A program made the translations under genes and the position numbers. From Alphaproteobacteria bacterium HGW-Alphaproteobacteria-11 (GTDB lineage: Bacteria; Pseudomonadota; Alphaproteobacteria; Parvibaculales; Parvibaculaceae), in NCBI GenBank assembly GCA_002841195.1, contig PHEO01000007.1, positions 1 through 32,123 on the forward strand: a stretch of 32,123 bases of DNA, given 5' to 3'. Shown in pieces: positions 16,973 to 25,648 of this stretch. Below the pieces are notes generated by a model. The model worked only from the letters and a program-made list of their open reading frames with translations, was not told where the DNA came from and did not search any database. Numbering within the stretch: position 1 is the first letter of the stretch; every line of letters begins with the position of its first letter.

Positions 16973-17473
16973 GTGCCGCAAATCGCGGTGAGAGCGGCAA
17001 CGGAGGCCGATCTGCCCGGCATCCTGGCGATCTACAACGACGCGGTCGCCAACACGACGGCGATCTGGAACGAAACCGAAAGCACACTGGAAGGACGGCG
17101 GAGCTGGATGGCCGAACGAACGGGCCGCGGCTTTCCGGTGCTGGTCGCCGACGAAAATGGCGAGGTCGCGGGCTACGCCACCGTCGGCGATTTTCGCCCG
17201 CATGAAGGCTACCGCTTCACGGTCGAAAACTCGATCTATGTGCGCAACGACCGGCGCGGGCGCGGCATCGCCGCCGCCATGATGCCGCCGCTGATCGAGG
17301 CGGCGGAAAAGCTCGGCATGCATGCGATGATCGCCGGGATCGAAGCCGAGAACCTCTCCTCGATCCGCCTGCATGAGCGCTTCGGCTTTCGCGAGGTCGC
17401 GCGCATGCCCGAAGTCGGCCGCAAATTCGACCGCTGGCTCGACCTGGTGCTGATGCAGAGGATGCTGGGGTGA
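16973..17473 (+). CDS. GNAT family N-acetyltransferase (phosphinothricin acetyltransferase-like)
   Basis: GTG 16973 (alternative TTG 16964) in ORF 16289..17473; IAVRAATEADLPGILAIYNDAVANTTAIWNE, SIYVRNDRRGRGIAAAMM, AGIEAENLSSIRLHERFGFREVARM. Confidence 0.88.
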   Translation: MPQIAVRAATEADLPGILAIYNDAVANTTAIWNETESTLEGRRSWMAERTGRGFPVLVADENGEVAGYATVGDFRPHEGYRFTVENSIYVRNDRRGRGIAAAMMPPLIEAAEKLGMHAMIAGIEAENLSSIRLHERFGFREVARMPEVGRKFDRWLDLVLMQRMLG

Positions 17474-17518
17474 GTGGCCCGCGCCGCGCCTGCCAGCCGA
17501 ATCACGAAGTGCGAAGCG

Positions 17519-17604
17519 TGGTGCCCCTGGCCGGACTCGAACCAGCACGTTGTTGCCAACAACAGATTTTGAGTCTGCCGCGTCTACCATTCCGCCACAG
17601 GGGC
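17519..17604 (-). tRNA. tRNA-Leu (anticodon CAA), CCA encoded
   Basis: - strand GCCCCTGTGGCGGAATGGTAGACGCGGCAGACTCAAAATCTGTTGTTGGCAACAACGTGCTGGTTCGAGTCCGGCCAGGGGCACCA; acceptor GCCCCTG/CAGGGGC, anticodon loop CTCAAAA, long variable arm, TTCGAGT T-loop. Confidence 0.95.
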
Positions 17605-17726
17605 TCCCGAAGCGCGGGGCGCATCATACTGGCCGGGGCCGCCCCTTCAATCGAAAAGAAATGGCGCGGGCAGCGCCGCCGCTGCGGCGACAAGGCGCGC
17701 GACAGGCGGCGGGCCCCCGTGCTTGA

Positions 17727-18257
17727 ATGGCGCCCATGATGGACCGCATCCCCTCGAACGCCATCCCCTGGATACTGGCGGGCGCCAGCGCCGCAACGCT
17801 GGCCGGCGCGTTGTTTTTCGAGCATGTGCTGGGCTATATCCCCTGCTCGCTCTGCCTTGAGGGCCGCATCCCGCATTATTTTGCCATCGGCGCGGCGCTG
17901 ATCGCCGGCGTTCTCTCCCGCGAAGCCAATGTCGGCATCGGCGTATTGCTGTTTCTGGGGATCTGCGTCGCGGCCTACGCCGCCGCTGCTGGTATTTCCG
18001 GCTACCACATCGGCGTCGAACAAAAATGGTGGGAAGGTCCGGTCGCCTGCGGTTCGGGAAACCTCATCGCCGGATCGCTGGAAGAATTGCAGGCCGCCCT
18101 TGAGGGCCGCGTCCACGCGCCGCGCTGCGATGAGGCCGCATGGTCGCTTTTCGGCATTTCGCTGGCGGGCTTCAATCTGCTGATCTCGCTTGTCCTCGGC
18201 GCGCTCGCGGCGCTGCCACTCTGGCGGTTCTACCGCGAGAGCCACGGAGAAGTCTGA
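17727..18257 (+). CDS. dsbB: Disulfide bond formation protein B (DsbB family)
   Basis: YIPCSLCLEGRIPHYFAIG, four hydrophobic segments, EQKWWEGPVAC second Cys loop. Start could also be 17736 or 17739. Confidence 0.88.
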   Translation: MAPMMDRIPSNAIPWILAGASAATLAGALFFEHVLGYIPCSLCLEGRIPHYFAIGAALIAGVLSREANVGIGVLLFLGICVAAYAAAAGISGYHIGVEQKWWEGPVACGSGNLIAGSLEELQAALEGRVHAPRCDEAAWSLFGISLAGFNLLISLVLGALAALPLWRFYRESHGEV

Positions 18258-18853
18258 TGTCGTCATCCGGAAAGGCAGAAGACGGAAAGACGCCCCGCGT
18301 CTCGGCGCAACCCGGCCATGCGCGCAACGAAGCCATCGAGGAAATGATCCGCGTCGATCATGCCGGCGAATACGGCGCCGTACGCATCTACAAGGGCCAG
18401 CTCGCCGTGCTGCGCAATCTGCCGCACAAGCGCGATCTCGTCGCGAAACTCGAACACATGGCGAAGGACGAGGAGGCGCATCTCGCCCGCTTCAACGAAA
18501 TCGTCAACGAGCGCGGCGTCCGCCCGACGGCCTTCGCGCCGGTCTGGCATGTCGCGGGCTTCGCGCTCGGCGCGGCGACCGCCCTTCTCGGCGAAAAGGC
18601 CGCTCATGCCTGCACGGCGGCCGTCGAGGAAGTGATCGACGAGCACTACAAGTCGCAGGTCGGCCGGCTCGACGGCATGGGCGACACCGAAAAGCCGCTA
18701 CGCGACACGATCGAGGAATTCCGTCTGGAAGAAGTGCGCCACCGCGACGAGGCGATTGCGGCGGGCGCGAGAGAAGCACCGGCCTATCCGCTGCTCTCGG
18801 GCGCCATCAAGGCCGCCTGCCGGCTGGCGATACGGATTTCCGAAAAGGCCTGA
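18257..18853 (+). CDS. coq7: 2-polyprenyl-3-methyl-6-methoxy-1,4-benzoquinone monooxygenase (COQ7/UbiF type)
   Basis: TGATG overlap with dsbB; IEEMIRVDHAGEYGAVRIYKGQLAVL, DEEAHLARFNE, AVEEVIDEHYKSQ, EEVRHRDEAI di-iron ligand motifs. Confidence 0.93.
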   Translation: MSSSGKAEDGKTPRVSAQPGHARNEAIEEMIRVDHAGEYGAVRIYKGQLAVLRNLPHKRDLVAKLEHMAKDEEAHLARFNEIVNERGVRPTAFAPVWHVAGFALGAATALLGEKAAHACTAAVEEVIDEHYKSQVGRLDGMGDTEKPLRDTIEEFRLEEVRHRDEAIAAGAREAPAYPLLSGAIKAACRLAIRISEKA

Positions 18854-18858
18854 GCCGC

Positions 18859-19419
18859 TTACGGCTCCAGTTCGCTGTCCCAGTAGAGATAGTCTTGCCA
18901 GCTATCATGCAGATAGTTGGGCGGGAAGGCGCGGCCGTTGCGGTGCAGGTCGCCGACCGTCGGCCGGAACGGCGGATGCATCGGGAACATATGTGCATCC
19001 TTCGGCATCTTGCCGCCCTTTTTGAGATTGCAGGGCGCGCAGGCCGTGATGACGTTTTCCCATGTCGTCTGCCCGCCGCGCGAGCGCGGGACCACATGAT
19101 CGAAGGTGAGCTCGTGCCGCGCCGCGCAATACTGGCAGGTGAACCGGTCGCGGAGGAAGAGATTGAACCTTGTGAACGCGGGAAACCGCGCCGGCTTCAC
19201 ATAGGATTTCAGCGAGACGACGCTCGGCAGCTTCATCTCGAATGTCGGCGAGCGCACGGCGGTGTCGTAGCAGGAGACGATGTTGACGCGGTCGAGAAAG
19301 ACCGCCTTGATCGTGTCCTGCCAGGACCAGAGCGAGAGGGGGTAATAGCTGAGCGGCCTGTAATCCGCGTTCAGCACCAGCGCCGGACAACTATCCGGAT
19401 TCGCAAACGATCCGTGCAC
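18859..19419 (-). CDS. HNH endonuclease family protein
   Basis: ALVLNADYRPLSYYPLSLWSWQDTIKAVFLDRV, FTCQYCAARHELTFDHVVPRSRGGQTTWENVITACAPCNLKKG. GTG 19419 with AGGAGG 5 nt upstream. Confidence 0.9.
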   Translation of the reverse strand: MHGSFANPDSCPALVLNADYRPLSYYPLSLWSWQDTIKAVFLDRVNIVSCYDTAVRSPTFEMKLPSVVSLKSYVKPARFPAFTRFNLFLRDRFTCQYCAARHELTFDHVVPRSRGGQTTWENVITACAPCNLKKGGKMPKDAHMFPMHPPFRPTVGDLHRNGRAFPPNYLHDSWQDYLYWDSELEP

Positions 19420-19525
19420 ACCGTCCTCCTGAAGAGGCGCGCCTTTGCCATGGCCGCTCCCCTGTAGCCGCGAAGCTACTATATCCGGCGCGACAACTTT
19501 GTGAAGGCACGAGATTTCGTCGATG

Positions 19526-20203
19526 TCAGCGCGCCGCGGCAGCCCCGTGACGCCCCGCGAAGGCATCGGCGATAAAGCGCCCGCCCAGCATCAGGCCCGT
19601 CTCGTCGATGCTGTGGCCGAGCCCCGCCGAAACATGCCATTGCACCGCCAGACCGGCTTCCCCAAGGGCCTGCACGGCCTGATGCATCCGCGCGACCGGC
19701 AGCATGTCGTCGCTGTCGCCGTGGACCATCAGCACTGGCGGGCGGGCCCGGATCTCGGCCTGGAGGCGCTCCAGCCCGGCAAGTGCGCCCGAATAGCCGA
19801 CGATGCAGGCCGCCGCGCGGGCCCGGCGCAACCCGACATGCAGCGACATCATGGTGCCCTGGCTGAAGCCGACCAGCGCCAGATGGGCGTCGTCCAGGCC
19901 ATGCAGCCCCAGCTGTGCGTCGATGAAACGGTCGAGCACCGGCGCCGCCGCTTCGACACCGCGGAGGATTTCGTCGGGGTCGAGCCGGCCGATGGGAAAC
20001 CACTGATAGCCCATCGGATTGGCGGGACAAGGTTCAGGCGCGTTCGGCGCGACGAAGGCGGCATCCGGCAGCAGTCGCTGCCAGTAGGGGGCAAGACCGA
20101 TCAGGTCGTTGCCGTCCGACCCGTAGCCATGACAGAGCACGACAAGCTGCCGCGTCGTGCCGCTGGCAGCCGCCACGCTCGGTCCGGTCAGACTTGTCGG
20201 CAT
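19526..20203 (-). CDS. Alpha/beta hydrolase (phospholipase/carboxylesterase family)
   Basis: QLVVLCHGYGSDGNDLIGLAPYWQ, LALVGFSQGTMMSLHVGL, PVLMVHGDSDDMLPV; ATG 20203 preceded by GGGGAGGCGA. Confidence 0.92.
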   Translation of the reverse strand: MPTSLTGPSVAAASGTTRQLVVLCHGYGSDGNDLIGLAPYWQRLLPDAAFVAPNAPEPCPANPMGYQWFPIGRLDPDEILRGVEAAAPVLDRFIDAQLGLHGLDDAHLALVGFSQGTMMSLHVGLRRARAAACIVGYSGALAGLERLQAEIRARPPVLMVHGDSDDMLPVARMHQAVQALGEAGLAVQWHVSAGLGHSIDETGLMLGGRFIADAFAGRHGAAAAR

Positions 20204-20279
20204 TCGCCTCCCCTTTCGCAACATGGCCGCGCACGATAACAATGCGCGTCCGAAACTAAAGGATGGGTCGGCAAGTTCA

Positions 20280-21182
20280 ATGCGGGAAAACGGCGAACTG
20301 ACGGAAGTGCTGCGCTTTGCGCCGAGCCCGAACGGCTGGCTGCATCTCGGCCATGCCTGTTCGGCGCTCTTTGCTCACGAAACGGCGAAAGCGCTGAACG
20401 GCCGCTTTCTGCTGCGTATCGAGGATATCGATGTCGGCCGCTGCCGGCCCGAATACGAAGAGGCGATCCATGAAGACCTCGCCTGGCTCGGCCTCGACTG
20501 GGAACGGCCCGTCCGCCGCCAGTCGGAACATTTCGCCGACTACGAGGCAGCATTGAAACGCCTGCGCGACATGGGCCTCGTCTATCCCTGTTTTGCGACG
20601 CGCAAGGAAATCGCCGACGCCATTGCCGCGACCGGCATCGACGCGCGCAACTGGCCCGTCGATCCCGACGGCGCGCCGATCTATCCGGGCATCTACAAGG
20701 ACCTCGCGCCCGCCGAGATGAACCGCTTGATGTGGGAAGGCCGGACCTATGCCTGGCGGCTCGACACCGAAAGTGCGCTTGCGAAAGCAGAGAAAATTGC
20801 GGGCAAGGCCCTGACATTTTCGGAAGAAGGCGAGGGCCCGAACGGCGAGACCGGAACCTGCGCGGTCAAGCCAGCGCTCTTCGGCGACGTCGTGATCGCG
20901 CGCAAGGATGTGCCGACGAGCTATCACCTCGCGGTGACGATCGATGACGCCATCCAGAATGTGACGCTGGTGACGCGCGGCCAGGACCTGTTTCACGCGA
21001 CCTATATCCATCGCATCCTTCAGGTGCTGCTCGGCCTCCCCGAGCCCCGCTACCGCCATCACCGCCTGATCCGCGACGATGCAGGACGGCGGCTCTCGAA
21101 GTCCGCCCGCGACATGGGCCTGCGCGAACTGCGCGCCGCCGGCAAGACGCCGGCCGACATCCGGCGCATGGTCGGATTTTAA
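20280..21182 (+). CDS. gluQ: Glutamyl-Q tRNA(Asp) synthetase
   Basis: LRFAPSPNGWLHLGHACSALFAHE, LLRIEDIDVGRCRPEYEEAI, RRLSKSARDMGLRELRAAG; lacks the anticodon-binding domain. Alternative start 20223. Confidence 0.9.
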   Translation: MRENGELTEVLRFAPSPNGWLHLGHACSALFAHETAKALNGRFLLRIEDIDVGRCRPEYEEAIHEDLAWLGLDWERPVRRQSEHFADYEAALKRLRDMGLVYPCFATRKEIADAIAATGIDARNWPVDPDGAPIYPGIYKDLAPAEMNRLMWEGRTYAWRLDTESALAKAEKIAGKALTFSEEGEGPNGETGTCAVKPALFGDVVIARKDVPTSYHLAVTIDDAIQNVTLVTRGQDLFHATYIHRILQVLLGLPEPRYRHHRLIRDDAGRRLSKSARDMGLRELRAAGKTPADIRRMVGF

Positions 21183-21272
21183 CCGCATCCGCCGCCGCGG
21201 ATTGGCGCGAAAGCTGCTTCCCTGACCTCAGACAGCCGGTTCGATCCCGAATAGGGACGAATTCCGGTCCGC

Positions 21273-22346
21273 ATGAGCCGGGGAGCTTCGAAATTGGCCG
21301 CCGATACCGCATTTGACGTCTCGAAACAACGCATCGACTGGATCGATATGGCCAAGGGCCTGACGATCGTCCTTGTGGTGATGGAACACACGACCGCCGG
21401 CGTCGGCGCGGCGCTCGGACAGCTTCCCGTCGTTTTCGGCGCGCTGGCGGAATTCGCCAAGCCCTTCCGCATGCCGCTCTTTTTCCTGGTCGCCGGCCTC
21501 TTCGCCTACAAGGCGCTATATGGCGATCTCCGCAAATTCGTCGACGGCAAGGTCGTCCACTTCGCCTATTTCTACCTGCTCTGGTCGGTGATCCAGATCG
21601 GTCTGAAAATCGTGATCCCCCATACAAGCACCTGGCAGGTGACCTATGTCGATCTGCTGCTGATCCCGATCCAGCCTTTCGCGGTACTCTGGTTCATCTA
21701 TTCGCTGGCGATGTTCTTCGTCACCATGCGCCTCCTGCGCGATGCGCGGCCCATCTTCGTGTTCTTTTTTGCGCTGGCGCTCTATTTCGCAAATATCGAC
21801 ACCGGCTGGATGCTGATCGATGAATTCGCCTGGCGTTTCGTCTGGTTCGTCGCCGGCGTCTATGGCGCGAAGCAGATTTTCGAACTCGCCGACTGGGCGC
21901 GGGAGAAACCGCTTCACGCGATCGGTCTCGCCTCGGTCATGCTTGCAAGCGTCGCCACCGTCGTCTTCTCGCGTCTTGTGGAAATTCGCGGCCTCGAACT
22001 GCTGATGGGCATTGCCGGCGCCGGCAGCGCCGTCATGCTGGTGAGCCTGCTGGCCGCCGCGCGGCTGGGCGAGCCGCTCGCCTATATCGGCCGCCACTCG
22101 CTCTATATCTTCCTGGCGTTTTTCCTGCCGATGGCGGCGATGCGCACCGGGCTTGTGCGCCTGGGTGTCGACAATGGCGACCTCGTGACGCTTCTCACCA
22201 CCGCCTTCGCCGTGGTCATGCCGATCATTGCCTATCGAATTGTCGTCAACACGCCGCTCGACGTCTTCTTCGTCAGGCCCGACATGTTCCGTCTGACATC
22301 GCCTCGTCCGCACACGCCGAAGATCATGGTCGCCGCCGGCGACTAG
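21273..22346 (+). CDS. Acyltransferase family 3 integral membrane protein
   Basis: RIDWIDMAKGLTIVLVVMEHT, FRMPLFFLVAGLFAYKAL, about ten hydrophobic segments, 357 aa. Confidence 0.87.
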   Translation: MSRGASKLAADTAFDVSKQRIDWIDMAKGLTIVLVVMEHTTAGVGAALGQLPVVFGALAEFAKPFRMPLFFLVAGLFAYKALYGDLRKFVDGKVVHFAYFYLLWSVIQIGLKIVIPHTSTWQVTYVDLLLIPIQPFAVLWFIYSLAMFFVTMRLLRDARPIFVFFFALALYFANIDTGWMLIDEFAWRFVWFVAGVYGAKQIFELADWAREKPLHAIGLASVMLASVATVVFSRLVEIRGLELLMGIAGAGSAVMLVSLLAAARLGEPLAYIGRHSLYIFLAFFLPMAAMRTGLVRLGVDNGDLVTLLTTAFAVVMPIIAYRIVVNTPLDVFFVRPDMFRLTSPRPHTPKIMVAAGD

Positions 22347-23296
22347 GACGGCGCGAGAAAGAAGCCGAGAAGCACCGTCAAGGTGACGAGGCTGGCAGCC
22401 GTCGAGAGCACGACGGCACTCGACGCGGCACCCGGCGCCGCACCGTAACGGTTGGCGAGGATCGAGGAGTAAACGCCGGTCGGCATGCCGGCAAGCACCG
22501 TCGCCGCCGCAACCCAGAGCGGCTCAAGCCCGAACACGAACTGCGCCAGCACAAACACCAGTGCCGGATGCGCGACGAGCTTGAAGAGGCTCGTCATCGA
22601 GGCCGCGCCGATCGAACGGCGGATGGCATAGCGCGTCAGCATGCCGCCAAGCACGAAAAGCGCGCAGGGGATGGCCGAGCGCGCCACCATTTCGAGCGAG
22701 TTGTCGACAACCGCCGGCAGCGGCACCCCGAGCTGGCCGTACACGACCCCGCCCGCGATGCCGATGATGACGGGGTTCTTCGCGGTGTTGAGCAGCCCTT
22801 CCTTGAGGATCGCCTGAAAGCGCGGTTGCGCCACGCCGTCGCGAACGCGCGTGAGCTCGAGCAGGAAGGTCGCAATGGTAAAAAGAATGATGCCGTGAAA
22901 GGCGAGGATCAGAAAAACCGGCGTGCCTGCCGCTTCACCGAAACCTGTGAGGATGATCGGCAGGCCGAGCATGATCGTGTTGCCCTGCCCGCAACCGAAT
23001 CCGAGCATGACGCTGTCCTTCGCCGGCCGGCGGAGAACATAAAGCGCGATGAGAGAGCCCACCGCCCAGACGGTCAACATGGCGCCGTAGTAGGAAATCC
23101 ATAGGCCCCAGGGCAACGCCGCCGGAAATTCGGTATGCGCGAGATTGCGGAACAGCAGCACCGGCATTGCGAATGTGAAGACATAGGCATCGAGCCCGTC
23201 GATGACGCCGGCGCCCAGGAGCTTCGAGCGCACCGCCGCATAGCCGAGGCCGATAACGCCAAAGATCGGCAGAACAAGACCGAGAGCGACTTCCAT
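22343..23296 (-). CDS. AEC family transporter (auxin efflux carrier-like permease)
   Basis: 317 aa hydrophobic; MEVALGLVLPIFGVIGLGYAAVRSKLL..., LAGMPTGVYSSILANRYG. Confidence 0.88.
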   Translation of the reverse strand: MEVALGLVLPIFGVIGLGYAAVRSKLLGAGVIDGLDAYVFTFAMPVLLFRNLAHTEFPAALPWGLWISYYGAMLTVWAVGSLIALYVLRRPAKDSVMLGFGCGQGNTIMLGLPIILTGFGEAAGTPVFLILAFHGIILFTIATFLLELTRVRDGVAQPRFQAILKEGLLNTAKNPVIIGIAGGVVYGQLGVPLPAVVDNSLEMVARSAIPCALFVLGGMLTRYAIRRSIGAASMTSLFKLVAHPALVFVLAQFVFGLEPLWVAAATVLAGMPTGVYSSILANRYGAAPGAASSAVVLSTAASLVTLTVLLGFFLAPS

Positions 23297-23370
23297 GACG
23301 GGGACCGCGCGAGAGAAAACCCGCGACGGAACCTATAGGGGCCGCAACATGCCGTCAAAGCAGGTAGAGA

Positions 23371-24051
23371 CTACCAGTCGTAGAGACCCGTGAAGTGCTG
23401 GAAGCCGGCGGCTTGCGCCCAGCGTTCCCATTGTTCGCGCGCACGCTTGGTCACCGCCGGGCTGCCGCCACCCTGCCCGACGCCGAGCATCATCAATTCG
23501 GTGCAACCCTGATAGTAAGCTTCCGGCTTCGGCAACGCGCCGCCGCGCAACATGCGGGTCTGCTCGGAATCCTCGAAACCGTCGGTGAGCAGGATGACGC
23601 GCACATCGCCGGCCGCGCAATCGACCTGATGCGACATCGTCTCCATGAAGGAGACGATATAAGTCCATTGCTGCGCCTTGAGCTTGCCTTCGGCGACAAG
23701 CTGCGGCATCGCCGCGACAAGCGCCGAGACGCCTTCGGCCACCGATTCCGGCCGGGCGCGCGCGGAGATGGTTTCGTCGATCTTCAGCGGGTTCTCGGAA
23801 GAATCATAAGCGCCGAAGGTCCGCACCATGACGCGCGAGCGCACCGGCAGCTTGTCGATCTCCGCAACCATGCGCGCCGCGACGCGCGCCGCATAGGCCT
23901 CGTCCTCGACCAGCGGATTGCTCTTCGACAGATCGAGCCCGATGATGACGGTTTGAGCCCGCGCCGGCGCATCGACGGCACCCGCGCCGGCGGCAAGGAA
24001 CGGCGCCGAAAGAAAAGCCAAGGCGACAGCGAGCGGGGCAAAGTTGCGCAT
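23371..24051 (-). CDS. Exported von Willebrand factor A-like domain protein, function unknown
   Basis: ATG 24051 inside ORF 23371..24390; signal peptide MRNFAPLAVALAFLSAPFLAAGAGA; MIDAS-like DLSKS; VRVILLTDGFEDSEQ. Confidence 0.78.
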   Translation of the reverse strand: MRNFAPLAVALAFLSAPFLAAGAGAVDAPARAQTVIIGLDLSKSNPLVEDEAYAARVAARMVAEIDKLPVRSRVMVRTFGAYDSSENPLKIDETISARARPESVAEGVSALVAAMPQLVAEGKLKAQQWTYIVSFMETMSHQVDCAAGDVRVILLTDGFEDSEQTRMLRGGALPKPEAYYQGCTELMMLGVGQGGGSPAVTKRAREQWERWAQAAGFQHFTGLYDW

Positions 24052-24056
24052 GCCGC

Positions 24057-25148
24057 TCACTCGCCCGCCCGGCCGATGGGAATTCGGCGCGAACCGCGCG
24101 GCGGCAGGATTTCGCCGAAAGGTTCGCGAACGGCTTCCATCCGCGACGGTCCGGCCTTCATCGCGTTGCGCGAGCGCCGCTCCCACCAATCGTCGAAAAG
24201 CTTCTCGTAGCGGCCGAGATGACGCGAATCCTCGCAGGCCTTGACGCGCTCGCTGGCATGGCCGTTGACCAGCAACTTCTCCTTGCGCATGCCGAGAAAA
24301 CCGCGTCGCGGCGCCACGGTGATGCCGTTGCGGCGCGCGTCGTCGAGTCCCTGTTCGTAGGCGCGGCATTCGCGCATCAGACCCGTCCACAGAAGATGAC
24401 GCCGGTTCTCCGGGCCTTCCATTTCGGCCAGCGCATGGCGGTTGCTGTCATACTCGGCCTCGAGCGCGGCAAGCCGCTCCATCGCCGTGCGGCGATGCTT
24501 GAAGTCGCGCGCATGGAAGACGCGGCGCAGCGCCGTGATCGCATAGTGAATGCAGAGCGCGGCAACGCCGGTAACGACAAGAAAGACGATCCCGAGCGAG
24601 GCGAGCCATGCGAGCGGCTGCCAGCCGCGCATCTGGTCGACCTCGGAAGCGACGCGCACCGTTTCCTGGGTCGCCGTCGAGGCGATGCCGAGACCGGCCA
24701 GTGCATTGCCGAGCGAGGAGCCGACGCTGCCGTCGCTCGTCGCCGCGATGCCGTTCGGCAGCGACATCAGCGCCAGCAACACGCCGACGCCGAGCAGCAT
24801 GGCGAGCGCCAGCACGAAAACGATGCGGACAAAGACCGCCTTGCCGAAAGCGCCGAGCTGCTCGTAAAGGATATGGGCGGCGACGGTGGCGAAAAGCACC
24901 TGCATCGACTTGAAGGCAACCGACGAGCCGAGCGCACCGGGCAGTTCGAGGAACTCGTTGGCGAGCGCCCGCGTCCAGAATTCGCTGACGATCGCATAGT
25001 CGACGATCAGCGCGCCAACGGCGATGAGCCCGATCAGGATGAAGGCGAAGAAATGAAACGAGGCGAACCGCGCCTCGCGCTCGCTTGCGACATAGTTGCG
25101 CGAAATCTGCGCGCGCGTGTCTTCGGGAATGAGTGTCGTCGCGCTCAT
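24057..25148 (-). CDS. Multi-pass membrane protein with C-terminal charged/coiled-coil cytoplasmic region, unknown function
   Basis: 363 aa; hydrophobic segments FHFFAFILIGLIAVGALIVDYAIV, FVRIVFVLALAMLLGVGVLLALM, LAWLASLGIVFLVVTGVAALCIHYAI; no family recognised. Confidence 0.78.
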   Translation of the reverse strand: MSATTLIPEDTRAQISRNYVASEREARFASFHFFAFILIGLIAVGALIVDYAIVSEFWTRALANEFLELPGALGSSVAFKSMQVLFATVAAHILYEQLGAFGKAVFVRIVFVLALAMLLGVGVLLALMSLPNGIAATSDGSVGSSLGNALAGLGIASTATQETVRVASEVDQMRGWQPLAWLASLGIVFLVVTGVAALCIHYAITALRRVFHARDFKHRRTAMERLAALEAEYDSNRHALAEMEGPENRRHLLWTGLMRECRAYEQGLDDARRNGITVAPRRGFLGMRKEKLLVNGHASERVKACEDSRHLGRYEKLFDDWWERRSRNAMKAGPSRMEAVREPFGEILPPRGSRRIPIGRAGE

Positions 25149-25435
25149 GATTTCGCCCTCCGGCTGAAGAAGCCCTTGCGCTTCGGCGTCTCGGACGCGG
25201 CGCTTTCAAGCGGCGCGGAAAGGCGCTTGGCTAGTTCGACGACTTCGCGTTCCAGCGTTTCCTGCCGCGCGCGCCGCCGCGCCAGCTCGGCGGCATAGGC
25301 CGCGTCGAGCTCGGAAAGCCGCGAGAAAACATGAAGCTCGGGAAGCGGCTCCGCGGCGCGGCCATAGTGATAGGCCGTCTGCCCCTTGCCTTGCGCGCCG
25401 CCCGGCGCACTCCCCGTATCGAAACCGTCGCTCAT
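25145..25435 (-). CDS. Small coiled-coil protein with basic C-terminus, unknown function
   Basis: 96 aa from ATG 25435; AYAAELARRRARQETLEREVVELAKRL... KRKGFFSRRAKS; 4-bp overlap with the downstream membrane protein gene. Confidence 0.68.
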   Translation of the reverse strand: MSDGFDTGSAPGGAQGKGQTAYHYGRAAEPLPELHVFSRLSELDAAYAAELARRRARQETLEREVVELAKRLSAPLESAASETPKRKGFFSRRAKS

Positions 25436-25458
25436 CAGCCCGATCCTTTTCTGACACA

Positions 25459-25492
25459 ACCGGCATTAACACTCTGGGAGAGTAACACCGGT
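25459..25492. repeat. Nested inverted repeat ACCGG...ACTCT-GGG-AGAGT...CCGGT
   Basis: Inner arms 25471-25475/25479-25483, outer arms 25459-25463/25488-25492, upstream of the vWA operon. Confidence 0.6.
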
Positions 25493-25548
25493 CGACAGGC
25501 AGGCGGAGTCTGGAAAAATGAAATCGTCGAGATGAGAGGGCGCCCGCC

Positions 25549-25565
25549 ACACCTTAACAAGGTGT
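25549..25565. repeat. Perfect inverted repeat ACACCTT-AAC-AAGGTGT
   Basis: 7-bp arms, 3-nt spacer, intergenic. Confidence 0.65.
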
Positions 25566-25648
25566 CTCATTGAAGGACTCCAATGCGGCGGAAAGATTAT
25601 GGGAATATGGCAAGAATGTGATGACTGCCCGCTAAATCGGCAGCCGCC

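Noticed and set aside
17519-17604. tRNA-Leu as an integration site for a genomic island
   Set aside because: No integrase, direct att repeat or mobility gene seen on either side.
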